Source: Oscillospiraceae bacterium (GTDB lineage: Bacteria; Bacillota; Clostridia; Oscillospirales; CAG-272). From it: DNA of 42,826 nucleotides. The notes beneath the pieces are model-generated. The model was not told where the DNA came from. It saw nothing but the letters and a program-made list of their open reading frames with translations, and searched no databases. The translations under genes were made by a program, and so were the position numbers. Location of the stretch: NCBI GenBank assembly GCA_015065335.1, contig SVQM01000006.1, positions 1 through 42,826 of the forward strand, written 5' to 3'. Below, in pieces: positions 7,135 to 14,705 of the stretch (position 1 is its first letter; each line of letters opens with the position of its first letter).

Positions 7135-7612
7135 ATTTGCTGTAAGCAATATTTTCTTCCTCATCCGGGGAGTCGCAAAGTTCATCGTTCATAAGATACC
7201 GTAATCTCTTTTTCTCTCGAATATGTGAAATTATGGCTGAGAACAGAACAAAACTTGCGAAATATACGGCGGAAACGAAAAGAATAGACCAAAAAACATT
7301 TATCCTTGCCGGATCTGTATCGGTAGATCTTGCAAAAAACAAAGCTGAATCATATGCAAGACGCCTGAAAATACCGGTGAAATCAAAAACAGCCGTAAAA
7401 AACGTCATAAGTATCATATGTATGACACTGACAAGGGCAAATCCCGCATTACTCATCGGAGCAGTGAACAAAGCTGCAATAAAACCGAAGATAAAAGGTA
7501 TAAGCAAAACCGGCATTCCGTGGATAGCATGAAGTCCGAATACGACTCTGATAAGGACAGAGAGGAGAAATGACCATGCTGTAATTCTTAAAATCGAAGA
7601 TGAAAGTTTCAT
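7133..7612 (-). CDS. Small membrane protein of unknown function
   Basis: A 159-residue protein with four predicted membrane segments (about residues 8-26, 32-50, 55-78 and 107-128) and a charged cytoplasmic tail (REKKRLRYLMNDELCDSPDEEE). The layout resembles small MreD-like or ECF S-like proteins only in general shape; I do not recognise a family. GGATG lies 6 bases before the ATG. It stands alone on its strand with its own candidate promoter and a shared terminator. Confidence 0.6.
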   Translation of the reverse strand: MKLSSSILRITAWSFLLSVLIRVVFGLHAIHGMPVLLIPFIFGFIAALFTAPMSNAGFALVSVIHMILMTFFTAVFDFTGIFRRLAYDSALFFARSTDTDPARINVFWSILFVSAVYFASFVLFSAIISHIREKKRLRYLMNDELCDSPDEEENIAYSK

Positions 7613-7647
7613 TTTTCACATCCTTTTTTCATGATAATACCATACTT

Positions 7648-7676
7648 TTAATAAAAAACAGCGCAGATTTTGTCAA
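7648..7676 (-). promoter_or_regulatory. Candidate promoter of the small membrane protein
   Basis: On the minus strand TTGACA (7671-7676) is followed after 17 bases by TATTAA (7648-7653). The -35 is perfect and the -10 weak. It lies in the 74-base gap between the two minus-strand genes. Confidence 0.5.
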
Positions 7677-7686
7677 CATGAAAACT

Positions 7687-9204
7687 TTATTTTATGATTC
7701 TTACTTTTTTTAAAGCATCGCCGCAGGTGAATGTGAAAATATTTTCACCATCCTGTAAAGTCAGTACAAGTTCAAAATATCCGCCCCGTTTTCTTGTAAC
7801 ATTTTGACCGTTGACCACAAGGGGATAATCGGGATTTGACATACCGCTGAATATTACAGAATCACCTTCGAGAACAGCATCATCGAAAGAAGAGAAGAGA
7901 ATATCCTTCGGGATATCGGAGGGAGAGTAGTAGTACACTTGATCTGAAAAAGCCGATAAGGTATCATTAGATGCACCTGAGGCATTCTTCTCCAGAGCTG
8001 CATAACCGTACAGCATACTGCCTCTGTATGATATGTGATCTCTTGCGGCATTGATCTGACGGAGAAGCTCGCCTGACGGAGAATCCCAATCATTATCATA
8101 TCTGTAAAGTCCGTGAGATATGATAAGCTCAACTTCCGTGCCGTCTGTAAGAGAATTCCAGAATTTTGCAAGCTCAGTGAATGGAGCAGCACTGTCCGTG
8201 CATTTCCAGTATAGCTGCGGGGAAATAAAATCTACATATTTTCCCTTTATCCAAGCAGAGGCATCACAGTAAAGATCATTATATGCCTCCATACCGGAAG
8301 TGTCTGAACCGCCGTTAGTACCATCATTGTTCTGCCAAATTCCAAAAGGAGCAACACCGAATTTCTTATCACTTCCGTGGGATTTCACCGTGCGGTAGCA
8401 AAGCTCAATGAGATTATTTACATTATTACGGCGCCAGTCATCAAGTGACATCTTTTTGTTAGAGGCATCGTAATATGTATTGTCATCAAATTCATATATG
8501 ACACCTGAGTTGTCTGCGACAGGATACGGATAGAAGTAATCATCAAAGACGATTCCGTCCACATCATAGCGTGACATTATCTCATCTACTGCATTTGCAA
8601 CGAGTGTTAATACATCCTCATTTCCGCAGTTAAGATACAGCTTTCCGTCTCCATAGAACACGCACAGATCATCATCAAGACCGGGAGAACCTGCAGGGAG
8701 CTGTGTCTTTGCATCAGCTCTCGTTTCAGCGGGAGAAACAGATACTCTCAAAGGATTTATCCATGCAAAAAGCGAAATACCGTTTTCACGGCAAAGCTCC
8801 GACATATATCCAAGCGGATCAAAATGGAGTATACCGTCGGAATACAGATATTCAGATACGGGAAAAATATCAGAATTATATAATGCATCAGACGCAGGAT
8901 GGACCTGAAAGAAGATTGTATTCATATTATGAGATAGTACGGTATCGACGATTCCCTTGAGCTCTTCCTTGAGCTTATCCTCCGGAAGATCCGGAGCTGA
9001 CGGGAAATTTATATTATATACGGAGGCAATCCATACACCTCGTACCTCCTCACAAACATTTCCTACAGGTGAAATAGCCGTGGCAGAGGTAAATGGAGAA
9101 TTAGGATCAAGTGTCAAATTAAGATCCTCATCACTGCAGGAGTAAAGCATAAAAACAGAGATGAGAACTACGAAGGAGAGTATTCGAAGGTAAAGTTTTT
9201 TCAT
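7687..9204 (-). CDS. GHL10-type glycoside hydrolase-like lipoprotein (DUF187)
   Basis: The N-terminus is a lipoprotein signal peptide (KKLYLRILSFVVLISVFMLYSC, with cysteine at about residue 23 in a lipobox-like context). From residue 50 a family GHL10 barrel follows: EVRGVWIASVYNINFPS, then IFFQVHPASDALYNS, FDPLGYMSELCRENGISLFAWINPLR and DVDGIVFDDYFYPYP. These are hallmark motifs of the DUF187/GHL10 family, YngK-like, predicted to cleave cell-wall or other glycans outside the membrane. A C-terminal beta domain of about 70 residues (FSGMSNPDYPLVVNGQNVTRKRGGYFELVLTLQDG) looks like a big-type or cadherin-like repeat. It follows the XRE regulator by 52 bases on the same strand, so they may share a transcript. 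Confidence 0.88.
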   Translation of the reverse strand: MKKLYLRILSFVVLISVFMLYSCSDEDLNLTLDPNSPFTSATAISPVGNVCEEVRGVWIASVYNINFPSAPDLPEDKLKEELKGIVDTVLSHNMNTIFFQVHPASDALYNSDIFPVSEYLYSDGILHFDPLGYMSELCRENGISLFAWINPLRVSVSPAETRADAKTQLPAGSPGLDDDLCVFYGDGKLYLNCGNEDVLTLVANAVDEIMSRYDVDGIVFDDYFYPYPVADNSGVIYEFDDNTYYDASNKKMSLDDWRRNNVNNLIELCYRTVKSHGSDKKFGVAPFGIWQNNDGTNGGSDTSGMEAYNDLYCDASAWIKGKYVDFISPQLYWKCTDSAAPFTELAKFWNSLTDGTEVELIISHGLYRYDNDWDSPSGELLRQINAARDHISYRGSMLYGYAALEKNASGASNDTLSAFSDQVYYYSPSDIPKDILFSSFDDAVLEGDSVIFSGMSNPDYPLVVNGQNVTRKRGGYFELVLTLQDGENIFTFTCGDALKKVRIIK

Positions 9205-9256
9205 AAAAATCTCTCTTGATATTTAATAAAGGACGAGCTTTAAAAATATATGACGA

Positions 9257-10168
9257 TCATTTAGAAAACATTCCAAGCATTTCCATACGGCTTGTAGAAA
9301 GAGAATACGCAGCTTCAAAATCGCCTGCACTTTTTCTGCAAAATTCCAGATCACAAAGAAGCTTATATCTTGAGAAAAATCCGCCATCATCGGAAGAAAG
9401 TGCAAGATCAAACAGACGAGTTGCACCATCAAAATCACCCGATACCATTAAAACGGCACCTCGTATGTGCAGAGAGTGAAAGCTGCTCAAAAGTCCTGTT
9501 CTGAGCATAGCTGATGCACAATCGGGATCATTATTTTTGATCGACTTATAAGCAGTGAGATACAGAACACATGAAGTGGGCATTACAGTATCACCGAGGT
9601 TATCAAAATCTGTTAGCTCCTCGGGAATATCGTCATTCCCCACATAGTCGATGAGCTTCATTACAAAATGGCAAAGGCTTGCAATGGATCCCCCGATAAG
9701 CGGAATGAGAGATGCAGTACCTACAGCTTTTTTTAGATGATCATAAGCGGAAGTAAGCATGAATCTTTCAAGAAGATCCTCAGCTATATAAAGGTGAGAA
9801 AGGGAATAGTATAACCGCATTTCACCGTCAGTATCAATGTACGGCTCACATACGGTAGCCGCTTCGGCATATTTATTCTCGCTCATGAAGGAAGAAACAG
9901 CAGAAATAGCTTCTTTTTTTTCGTATAGTTTTTCTTCATCTCCCTCCGCAAAAAAATATCCTGCCGGGACGGCCAAAACATTCGATATGTGAAGAAGCGT
10001 TTCAATGGAGGGCAGTGCATTCCCCGATTCTATCATGCTGAGCATATTTCTGCTGACTGCGCCCATGGAAAGCTCACGCTGGGTAAGACCTCGTGAATTT
10101 CTCATTAGACGCATTTTTTCACCGATACATTCGGCAGTTTTTTTAAGATGGGGATCACGAAAGTTCAT
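9257..10168 (-). CDS. XRE-family regulator with TPR-like C-terminal domain
   Basis: Residues 10-75 form a classic helix-turn-helix of the HTH_3 type (GLTQRELSMGAVSRNMLSMIESGNALPSIETLLHISNVLAVPAGYFF). The remaining 220 residues are helical with repeats such as MSENKYAEAATVCEPYI and MLRTGLLSSFHSLHIRGAVLMVSGDFDGATRLFDLALS, like the TPR sensor domains of PlcR/Rgg/Rap-type regulators, which bind small peptides. No short peptide gene was found next to it. The start overlaps the DivIVA-like gene's stop by four bases (ATGA), so it is coupled to that gene. It may control the same cluster. Confidence 0.8.
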   Translation of the reverse strand: MNFRDPHLKKTAECIGEKMRLMRNSRGLTQRELSMGAVSRNMLSMIESGNALPSIETLLHISNVLAVPAGYFFAEGDEEKLYEKKEAISAVSSFMSENKYAEAATVCEPYIDTDGEMRLYYSLSHLYIAEDLLERFMLTSAYDHLKKAVGTASLIPLIGGSIASLCHFVMKLIDYVGNDDIPEELTDFDNLGDTVMPTSCVLYLTAYKSIKNNDPDCASAMLRTGLLSSFHSLHIRGAVLMVSGDFDGATRLFDLALSSDDGGFFSRYKLLCDLEFCRKSAGDFEAAYSLSTSRMEMLGMFSK

Positions 10169-11187
10169 CTAAACAGTCCGTGCTTTCTGTCAAATTCAGA
10201 TAATTTTTCACTGATCGTACGGTCAAGATCGAACTGAAGTCGTTCAATACGTCTGCCAAGATCATCTCCGCATCTTTTTACTTCATCAGCAATAAGAGAA
10301 GAATCATTTTTGGCATTACGGATACCTCGTACAAAATCATTCATACATATATCAACTGAACGGTGAAGCTCACCTGATACAGATGTTATGATATCTCTTG
10401 CGGTAGAAAGCATATCACTTCGGCATGAAGCAGCCTCATTACGTGCCCTCTCCATAATTACTGCAGTACTTTCCTCAGCACGCCTGAGCATTTCCTCTGA
10501 GGCGGTCTTAGCCTTATGCAGAAGCTCACTTGCAACCGATTCAGCTTGTTCTACTGATACGGAAGGTCTCGTATCAGACTGTCTCACGATCTCTCTCAGA
10601 CGCATTAGCTCAGCTTTATCAGCCTTTGATTCAATTGCAAGAGCCTCATGCTGTTCAGCCAGATAGCTGAGTTCTGAATTAGCGGAATCGCTGCATCTGT
10701 TAGCACAGTCAGCCTCCATCTTTGCAGCTTCAAGCTCAGTCTTAAGAGCATCGACAGTTGCCTCATATTCGTTTTTTTCAGCTGATGATAAGGCAGCTCT
10801 CTTTTTATATTCTTCGATCACTTGATCCTTATCATCGATCTCTTTTTTTAAAGATGCACATTCGGAAGTCAGACGGGCAATTTCGGCTTCAAGCTCAAAT
10901 TTTGTATTCATTAAGCTCTCGATCTTAGAATGATCAGAATCTCTTTCATGCTCCATATCAATGAGCTTATGCTCAAGCTCCTCTGCATGACGATTCAGAA
11001 GAGAAGTCTCCTCACGGACATTATCAAGATCAAATCTGAGATTACGTATGGTGCCGATATAAGATTTTTCTATATCGGCAAATTTTTTGTTTTCATTCGC
11101 AATGAATTTATTTACATCTTTTTTGTTATATCCTCTGACGGAAGATCTGAAAACGATCTTGTTTTCAATAAAGTTCATTTCGTCCAT
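10165..11187 (-). CDS. DivIVA-like coiled-coil protein
   Basis: The first 35 residues (NKIVFRSSVRGYNKKDVNKFIANENKKF) carry the DivIVA/GpsB membrane-binding motif FxxxxRGYxxxxVxxFI. Long heptad-rich coiled coil follows from about 40 to 190 and again from 210 to 340, with many Glu/Arg/Lys. DivIVA proteins gather at curved membranes and recruit division, wall-growth or sporulation factors. At 340 residues it is longer than GpsB and longer than B. subtilis DivIVA. GGAGG lies 6 bases before the ATG. It forms an apparent operon with the XRE regulator and the GHL10 lipoprotein, an uncommon partnership for a DivIVA-like protein. Confidence 0.7.
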   Translation of the reverse strand: MDEMNFIENKIVFRSSVRGYNKKDVNKFIANENKKFADIEKSYIGTIRNLRFDLDNVREETSLLNRHAEELEHKLIDMEHERDSDHSKIESLMNTKFELEAEIARLTSECASLKKEIDDKDQVIEEYKKRAALSSAEKNEYEATVDALKTELEAAKMEADCANRCSDSANSELSYLAEQHEALAIESKADKAELMRLREIVRQSDTRPSVSVEQAESVASELLHKAKTASEEMLRRAEESTAVIMERARNEAASCRSDMLSTARDIITSVSGELHRSVDICMNDFVRGIRNAKNDSSLIADEVKRCGDDLGRRIERLQFDLDRTISEKLSEFDRKHGLFR

Positions 11188-11199
11188 ATTTACCCTCCA

Positions 11200-11215
11200 T
11201 ACCGTCTTGACGGTA
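11200..11215. promoter_or_regulatory. Perfect palindrome in the leader of the DivIVA-like operon
   Basis: TACCGTCTTGACGGTA is a 16-base perfect palindrome with a 2-base centre. It lies between the -10 and the ribosome site of the DivIVA-like gene. XRE regulators commonly bind such sites, so it may be the operator of the operon's own regulator. That is an inference. Confidence 0.55.
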
Positions 11216-11236
11216 AATTATAATTACCTATTGTAT

Positions 11237-11265
11237 ATAATAACACAAAAATCGAAGAAAATCAA
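11237..11265 (-). promoter_or_regulatory. Promoter of the DivIVA-like operon
   Basis: On the minus strand TTGATT (11260-11265) and TATTAT (11237-11242) are 17 bases apart, just upstream of the palindrome. Confidence 0.6.
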
Positions 11266-11278
11266 CAGTTTTGGAGTA

Positions 11279-11306
11279 ATACTACTACTTTGAAATGCAT
11301 ATAAAT
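11279..11306 (+). promoter_or_regulatory. Possible sporulation-type promoter of cwlD
   Basis: ATA (11279-11281), 16 bases, then CATATAAAT resembles the sigma-E/sigma-G -10 (CATACAnT or CATAnTA). No TTGACA/TATAAT pair fits this gene. The -35 is too short to be sure, and this is a weak call. Confidence 0.3.
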
Positions 11307-11338
11307 AGGGTAAGAAAAACACAATCGGAGAAGATCAG

Positions 11339-12097
11339 ATGGGTAAAAATGAAAAAAACATCAGAAGATTCATAGACAGCTTTATAGCACTATCATGCAT
11401 TTTTGCAACGGCGACTGTAATTTTCGGTAATACTGCCGCAAAATACATTTACAAAACCGACGCCGATGCTTCGACAGTACCTGAGCATACAGAAAGGATC
11501 ATTGTTATTGATCCGGGGCATGGCGGTGAAGATGGAGGAGCAGTTGCAACAGACGGTACCTCGGAAAAAGATCTGAACCTGAAATATTCAAAAAATCTTT
11601 CCGTTATCTGTGAGGTGCTTGGAATCAAGACAACTCTTACGAGAGAAAATGATACACTGCTTTATGACAAGTATTCCGAGCTTGAAGATTACACCGGCAA
11701 GAAAAAGGTGTATGACTTAAAAAACAGATTAAGGTTCACAAACGAATCCGGTGATGGGACAATATTTGTCAGTGTACATATGAATAAATTTTCTGACTCT
11801 AAATACCGTGGTACACAAGTGTATTATTCACCGAATGATCCGGAATCTTCAGATCTTGCCGATGCAATACAGAACAAGATTAAAAACAATCTGCAACCCG
11901 AAAATAACAGGGCTACCAAAAAAGCAGGCTCATCTATATTTCTTCTTAAAAGACTTGAGATTCCGGCAGTTCTTATAGAGTGCGGATTTTTATCAAATGA
12001 GTATGAAACGACGATGCTTAAGAGTAGTGAGTATAAAAAAGAATTCTCCCTTGCTACGGCCGTAGCATTAGGAGAATTTATAGATTCACATAATTAA
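11339..12097 (+). CDS. cwlD: CwlD-like N-acetylmuramoyl-L-alanine amidase
   Basis: A 252-residue protein with an N-terminal membrane anchor or signal (FIDSFIALSCIFATATVIFGNTAAKYIY) and an Amidase_3 domain: IIVIDPGHGGEDGGAV (first zinc His), the Glu of SEKDLNLKYSKNL, VSVHMNKF (second zinc His) and PAVLIECGFLSNEYE (catalytic Glu). The one-domain form with this anchor and RGTQVYYSPN...SSDLADAIQ is typical of CwlD, which removes stem peptides to make muramic-delta-lactam in spore cortex so that germination enzymes recognise it. It ends one base from the convergent ttcA stop with no hairpin between. GGAGA precedes the ATG. Confidence 0.85.
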   Translation: MGKNEKNIRRFIDSFIALSCIFATATVIFGNTAAKYIYKTDADASTVPEHTERIIVIDPGHGGEDGGAVATDGTSEKDLNLKYSKNLSVICEVLGIKTTLTRENDTLLYDKYSELEDYTGKKKVYDLKNRLRFTNESGDGTIFVSVHMNKFSDSKYRGTQVYYSPNDPESSDLADAIQNKIKNNLQPENNRATKKAGSSIFLLKRLEIPAVLIECGFLSNEYETTMLKSSEYKKEFSLATAVALGEFIDSHN

Positions 12098-12838
12098 TTA
12101 TTCGTGCCAGCCGTCAACTCCACCTCGTTCAAGTGCGCCGACAAGTCTCTCGTAAAGTCCTCTGTGTCGTCTGTCAAATGTGGCAAGATACTCCTTCATG
12201 ACCGCACGTTCGGTATTTCCGTCCGCAGGACATGGGCTCTCAACAATAGGAAGCGCAGCTTTTCGTGCAAAGGCTTTTATATCCTTTTCATGGGCATGGA
12301 TGAAAGGTCGTATCATCACGAGATCTTTTACAGTAAGATGAGTTACGGGAGAGAAAGAACCGAATCTGCCCTCGAAAAAGAGATTGAGCATAAGGGTTTC
12401 TGCCGCATCATCAAAATGATGACCGAGAGCAAGCTTACCTGCACCGCACTCCTTTACCGCATCGTGGAGAACACCTCTTCTCATCCTTGCGCAAAGCGAG
12501 CATGGATTCTTCTCTTTGCGGACGTCAAATATGACTCTTGCTATCTCGGAATGATGTACATAAAATGGAACACCGAGCCTTCTGCAAAGCTCTTCGATCT
12601 CCGATGTGTCTGGCGCAGGAGGAGCCGCCTCGGTAAGGTGAAAGCCCATATCAACCATAACGGCTGTAAGCTTAAAATGCTCCGGATAAAACTTACGAAG
12701 CTCGGAAAGAGCGCAGAGAAGAGCAAGAGAATCCTTACCGCCGGATACACCGACAGCAATATGATCTCCTTCTTTTATCATATCGTACTTTTGCACCGCA
12801 TAACGAACGCGGCTGAGCAGCTTTTGCATTTCTTTCAT
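12098..12838 (-). CDS. ttcA: TtcA-like tRNA 2-thiolation ATPase
   Basis: A PP-loop ATPase of the TtcA/TtuA group: VGVSGGKDSLALL binds and activates with ATP, NPCSLCARMRRG gives two cysteines, ESPCP a third for a [4Fe-4S] cluster, and LGHHFDDAAETLMLN is the usual conserved helix. TtcA makes 2-thiocytidine at position 32 of certain tRNAs. The start was set at 12838 because GAGG lies 5 bases before it; the ORF-track start at 12943 would overlap the amidase gene. The result is 246 residues, slightly short for the family. It is divergent from the cytosolic amidase and convergent with cwlD. Confidence 0.85.
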   Translation of the reverse strand: MKEMQKLLSRVRYAVQKYDMIKEGDHIAVGVSGGKDSLALLCALSELRKFYPEHFKLTAVMVDMGFHLTEAAPPAPDTSEIEELCRRLGVPFYVHHSEIARVIFDVRKEKNPCSLCARMRRGVLHDAVKECGAGKLALGHHFDDAAETLMLNLFFEGRFGSFSPVTHLTVKDLVMIRPFIHAHEKDIKAFARKAALPIVESPCPADGNTERAVMKEYLATFDRRHRGLYERLVGALERGGVDGWHE

Positions 12839-12897
12839 TGTAACCTCGGCACCTCCTTCGGCATATGCTGATATCAAATACAATAAGGAGGCGTATA

Positions 12898-13458
12898 ATG
12901 CCAAAAATATATATAGATCAGGGACATAATCCGGTAAACCCAAATGCAGGAGCAGAGGGAAACGGATTTCGCGAACAGGATTTAGTACAGAGAATAGGTA
13001 TACTTACAGCAAGTGAGCTTAGAGAAGCAGGCTTTGAAGCACGGGTGTCACGACCTACTGCCGGTACTCAGCTCGGTACCTCGACCACGACCTCACTTGC
13101 CGCAAGAGTAAACGATGCAAATGCATGGGGAGCAGATCTGTTCTTAAGCCTGCATACAAACGCATCGGAGCTCTCAAGCGTTTCAGGCACCGAGGGACTG
13201 ATATTTCGCCGTGGCGGTGATGCGGAGAGAGCCGCAGAGGCTATAGTAAGACAGGTCAGCTTTGCAACGGGACTTCGTAACAGAGGAGTAAATGTTCGTA
13301 CGAATCTGTATGTACTCAGAAGAACAAGAATGCCCGCTGTTCTCCTGGAACTCGGATTTATTACAAATCCCGTTGATGCAGATCTTATGGCATACAGTCC
13401 GGGACTCTTTGCTGCAGGGATAACCAACGGCGTTCTTGAATATTACGGTATGCTTTAA
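12898..13458 (+). CDS. Amidase_3-family N-acetylmuramoyl-L-alanine amidase without signal peptide
   Basis: A 186-residue stand-alone Amidase_3 domain starting straight at KIYIDQGHNPVNPNAG (zinc His), with the acidic ligand in FREQDLVQRIG, LFLSLHTNA (second His) and PAVLLELGFITNPVDA (catalytic Glu). It has no signal peptide or membrane anchor, so it either acts in the mother cell or is released by lysis or a phage-like route. AAGGAGG lies 7 bases before the ATG at 12898, which decides the start over 12865. Its stop codon overlaps the convergent trmD stop by four bases. The small size and lack of export resemble phage endolysins and sporulation lysis amidases, but no phage genes are near. Confidence 0.82.
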   Translation: MPKIYIDQGHNPVNPNAGAEGNGFREQDLVQRIGILTASELREAGFEARVSRPTAGTQLGTSTTTSLAARVNDANAWGADLFLSLHTNASELSSVSGTEGLIFRRGGDAERAAEAIVRQVSFATGLRNRGVNVRTNLYVLRRTRMPAVLLELGFITNPVDADLMAYSPGLFAAGITNGVLEYYGML

Positions 13459-14171
13459 TCCTCGTCAAGAAGATCGGGACGACGTTCTTTGGTAATCTCA
13501 AGAGACTGTTCGTGACGCCATTTGTCGATGTTTGCGTGATGTCCGGAAATGAGCACTTCGGGCACCTCACGTCCTCTGAACACAGGGGGTCTCGTATATT
13601 GGGGATATTCAAGAAGTCCGTCAGAAAAAGATTCGTTCTCATGACACTCGGGGAGGGGAAGAACACCGTCTATAAGCCTTGCGACAGCATCGGTAACTAT
13701 ACATGCAGGTATCTCTCCTCCCGTAAGCACGAAATCTCCGATAGATATCTCTTCATCTACGATCTCATCGATCACACGTTGATCTACACCCTCGTAGTGA
13801 CCGCAGAGAATGAACAGCCGATCGTGCTTTGCAAGCCTCTCAGCAACGGATTGATCAAATTTTGTTCCCCTCGGAGACATATACACCACATAGGCTCCCG
13901 ACGGCTTTTCGGGAGCTTCTGTGATTATCTCATCGGGTCTTTCCGAGAGAATAGATGCATAGCAGTTGTAGATAGGCGGTGCCGCCATAAGCATACCTCT
14001 GCCGCCACCATAGGGAGTATCGTCTACACGGCGATGCTTATTCTGTGTGTAATCACGAATATTGTGCACTCGCACGTCTATTATACCCGCTTCTCTTGCA
14101 CGGCCTATAATACTCTCCGAGAGCACAGTGTCCACAAGATCGGGAAACAGAGTCATAATATCAAATCGCAC
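13455..14171 (-). CDS. trmD: tRNA (guanine-37-N1)-methyltransferase TrmD
   Basis: A 238-residue SPOUT methyltransferase with all family marks: MRFDIMTLFPDL at the start, TPYGGGRGMLM, LCGHYEGVDQRV and EISIGDFVLTGGEIP (the trefoil-knot SAM site), and LEYPQYTRPPVFRG. It methylates G37 of several tRNAs to stop frameshifting. It lies 8 bases after rimM, the usual partner in bacteria, but rpsP and rplS, which often flank them, are not here. Confidence 0.97.
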   Translation of the reverse strand: MRFDIMTLFPDLVDTVLSESIIGRAREAGIIDVRVHNIRDYTQNKHRRVDDTPYGGGRGMLMAAPPIYNCYASILSERPDEIITEAPEKPSGAYVVYMSPRGTKFDQSVAERLAKHDRLFILCGHYEGVDQRVIDEIVDEEISIGDFVLTGGEIPACIVTDAVARLIDGVLPLPECHENESFSDGLLEYPQYTRPPVFRGREVPEVLISGHHANIDKWRHEQSLEITKERRPDLLDED

Positions 14172-14179
14172 AGTACACC

Positions 14180-14698
14180 TCAGTCCATCATTCCGTCAAT
14201 GAGATGAACGGTGATACCCGCATCATCCCCTTCGGTCACGATGTCAAGAATAAATTCAGGTACGGCAGGTATCATAAAAGTACTGCCGTCTTCTTTTTTT
14301 ATAACATATACCTGTCTGCCTGCAGGAGTGATCACATCATCAAGCACACCCACCACACCGCGGACGTCATCAGTTACGGTAAGGCCGATCATATCGCAAA
14401 CGAAATGATCTCCATCGGAAATGGGAATATCCTCACGTGCTGCATATAGGATCTGCCCCTTCATGGGAATCGCATCATCAAGAGAAGTGATCTCACGAAA
14501 AGCGGCAAGTACAGCTCCTTTGTATATTGATGAGCGTTCGGGATGCAGGGGAACGAATTCACCTTTTATCCTTCGGTAGAGAACGGGGATCTCACAAAGC
14601 ACCTCAGGGGTATCCGTCATACAGTCAAGACGAACCATGCCCTTGACACCGTGGGTGCCTGTAACACGTGCCGCCTCAAGATAATTACTTTTTGCCAT
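14180..14698 (-). CDS. rimM: Ribosome maturation factor RimM
   Basis: A 172-residue protein with an N-terminal RimM barrel (LEAARVTGTHGVKGMVRLDCMTD) and a C-terminal PRC barrel (LTVTDDVRGVVGVLDDVITPAGRQVYVIKKEDGSTFMIPAVPEFI). It binds S19 and helps 30S maturation. The ATG at 14698 is preceded by GAGG at 4-8 bases; the longer ORF start at 14806 lies inside pfp. The gap to pfp is 7 bases, so they are co-transcribed. Confidence 0.95.
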   Translation of the reverse strand: MAKSNYLEAARVTGTHGVKGMVRLDCMTDTPEVLCEIPVLYRRIKGEFVPLHPERSSIYKGAVLAAFREITSLDDAIPMKGQILYAAREDIPISDGDHFVCDMIGLTVTDDVRGVVGVLDDVITPAGRQVYVIKKEDGSTFMIPAVPEFILDIVTEGDDAGITVHLIDGMMD

Positions 14699-14705
14699 AT
14701 AAGCC

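Noticed and set aside
12104-12871. ORF of 255 aa on the + strand
   Set aside because: Exact antisense of ttcA, whose motifs (SGGKDS, CSLC) are certain.
13512-14207. ORF of 231 aa on the + strand
   Set aside because: Antisense shadow of trmD.
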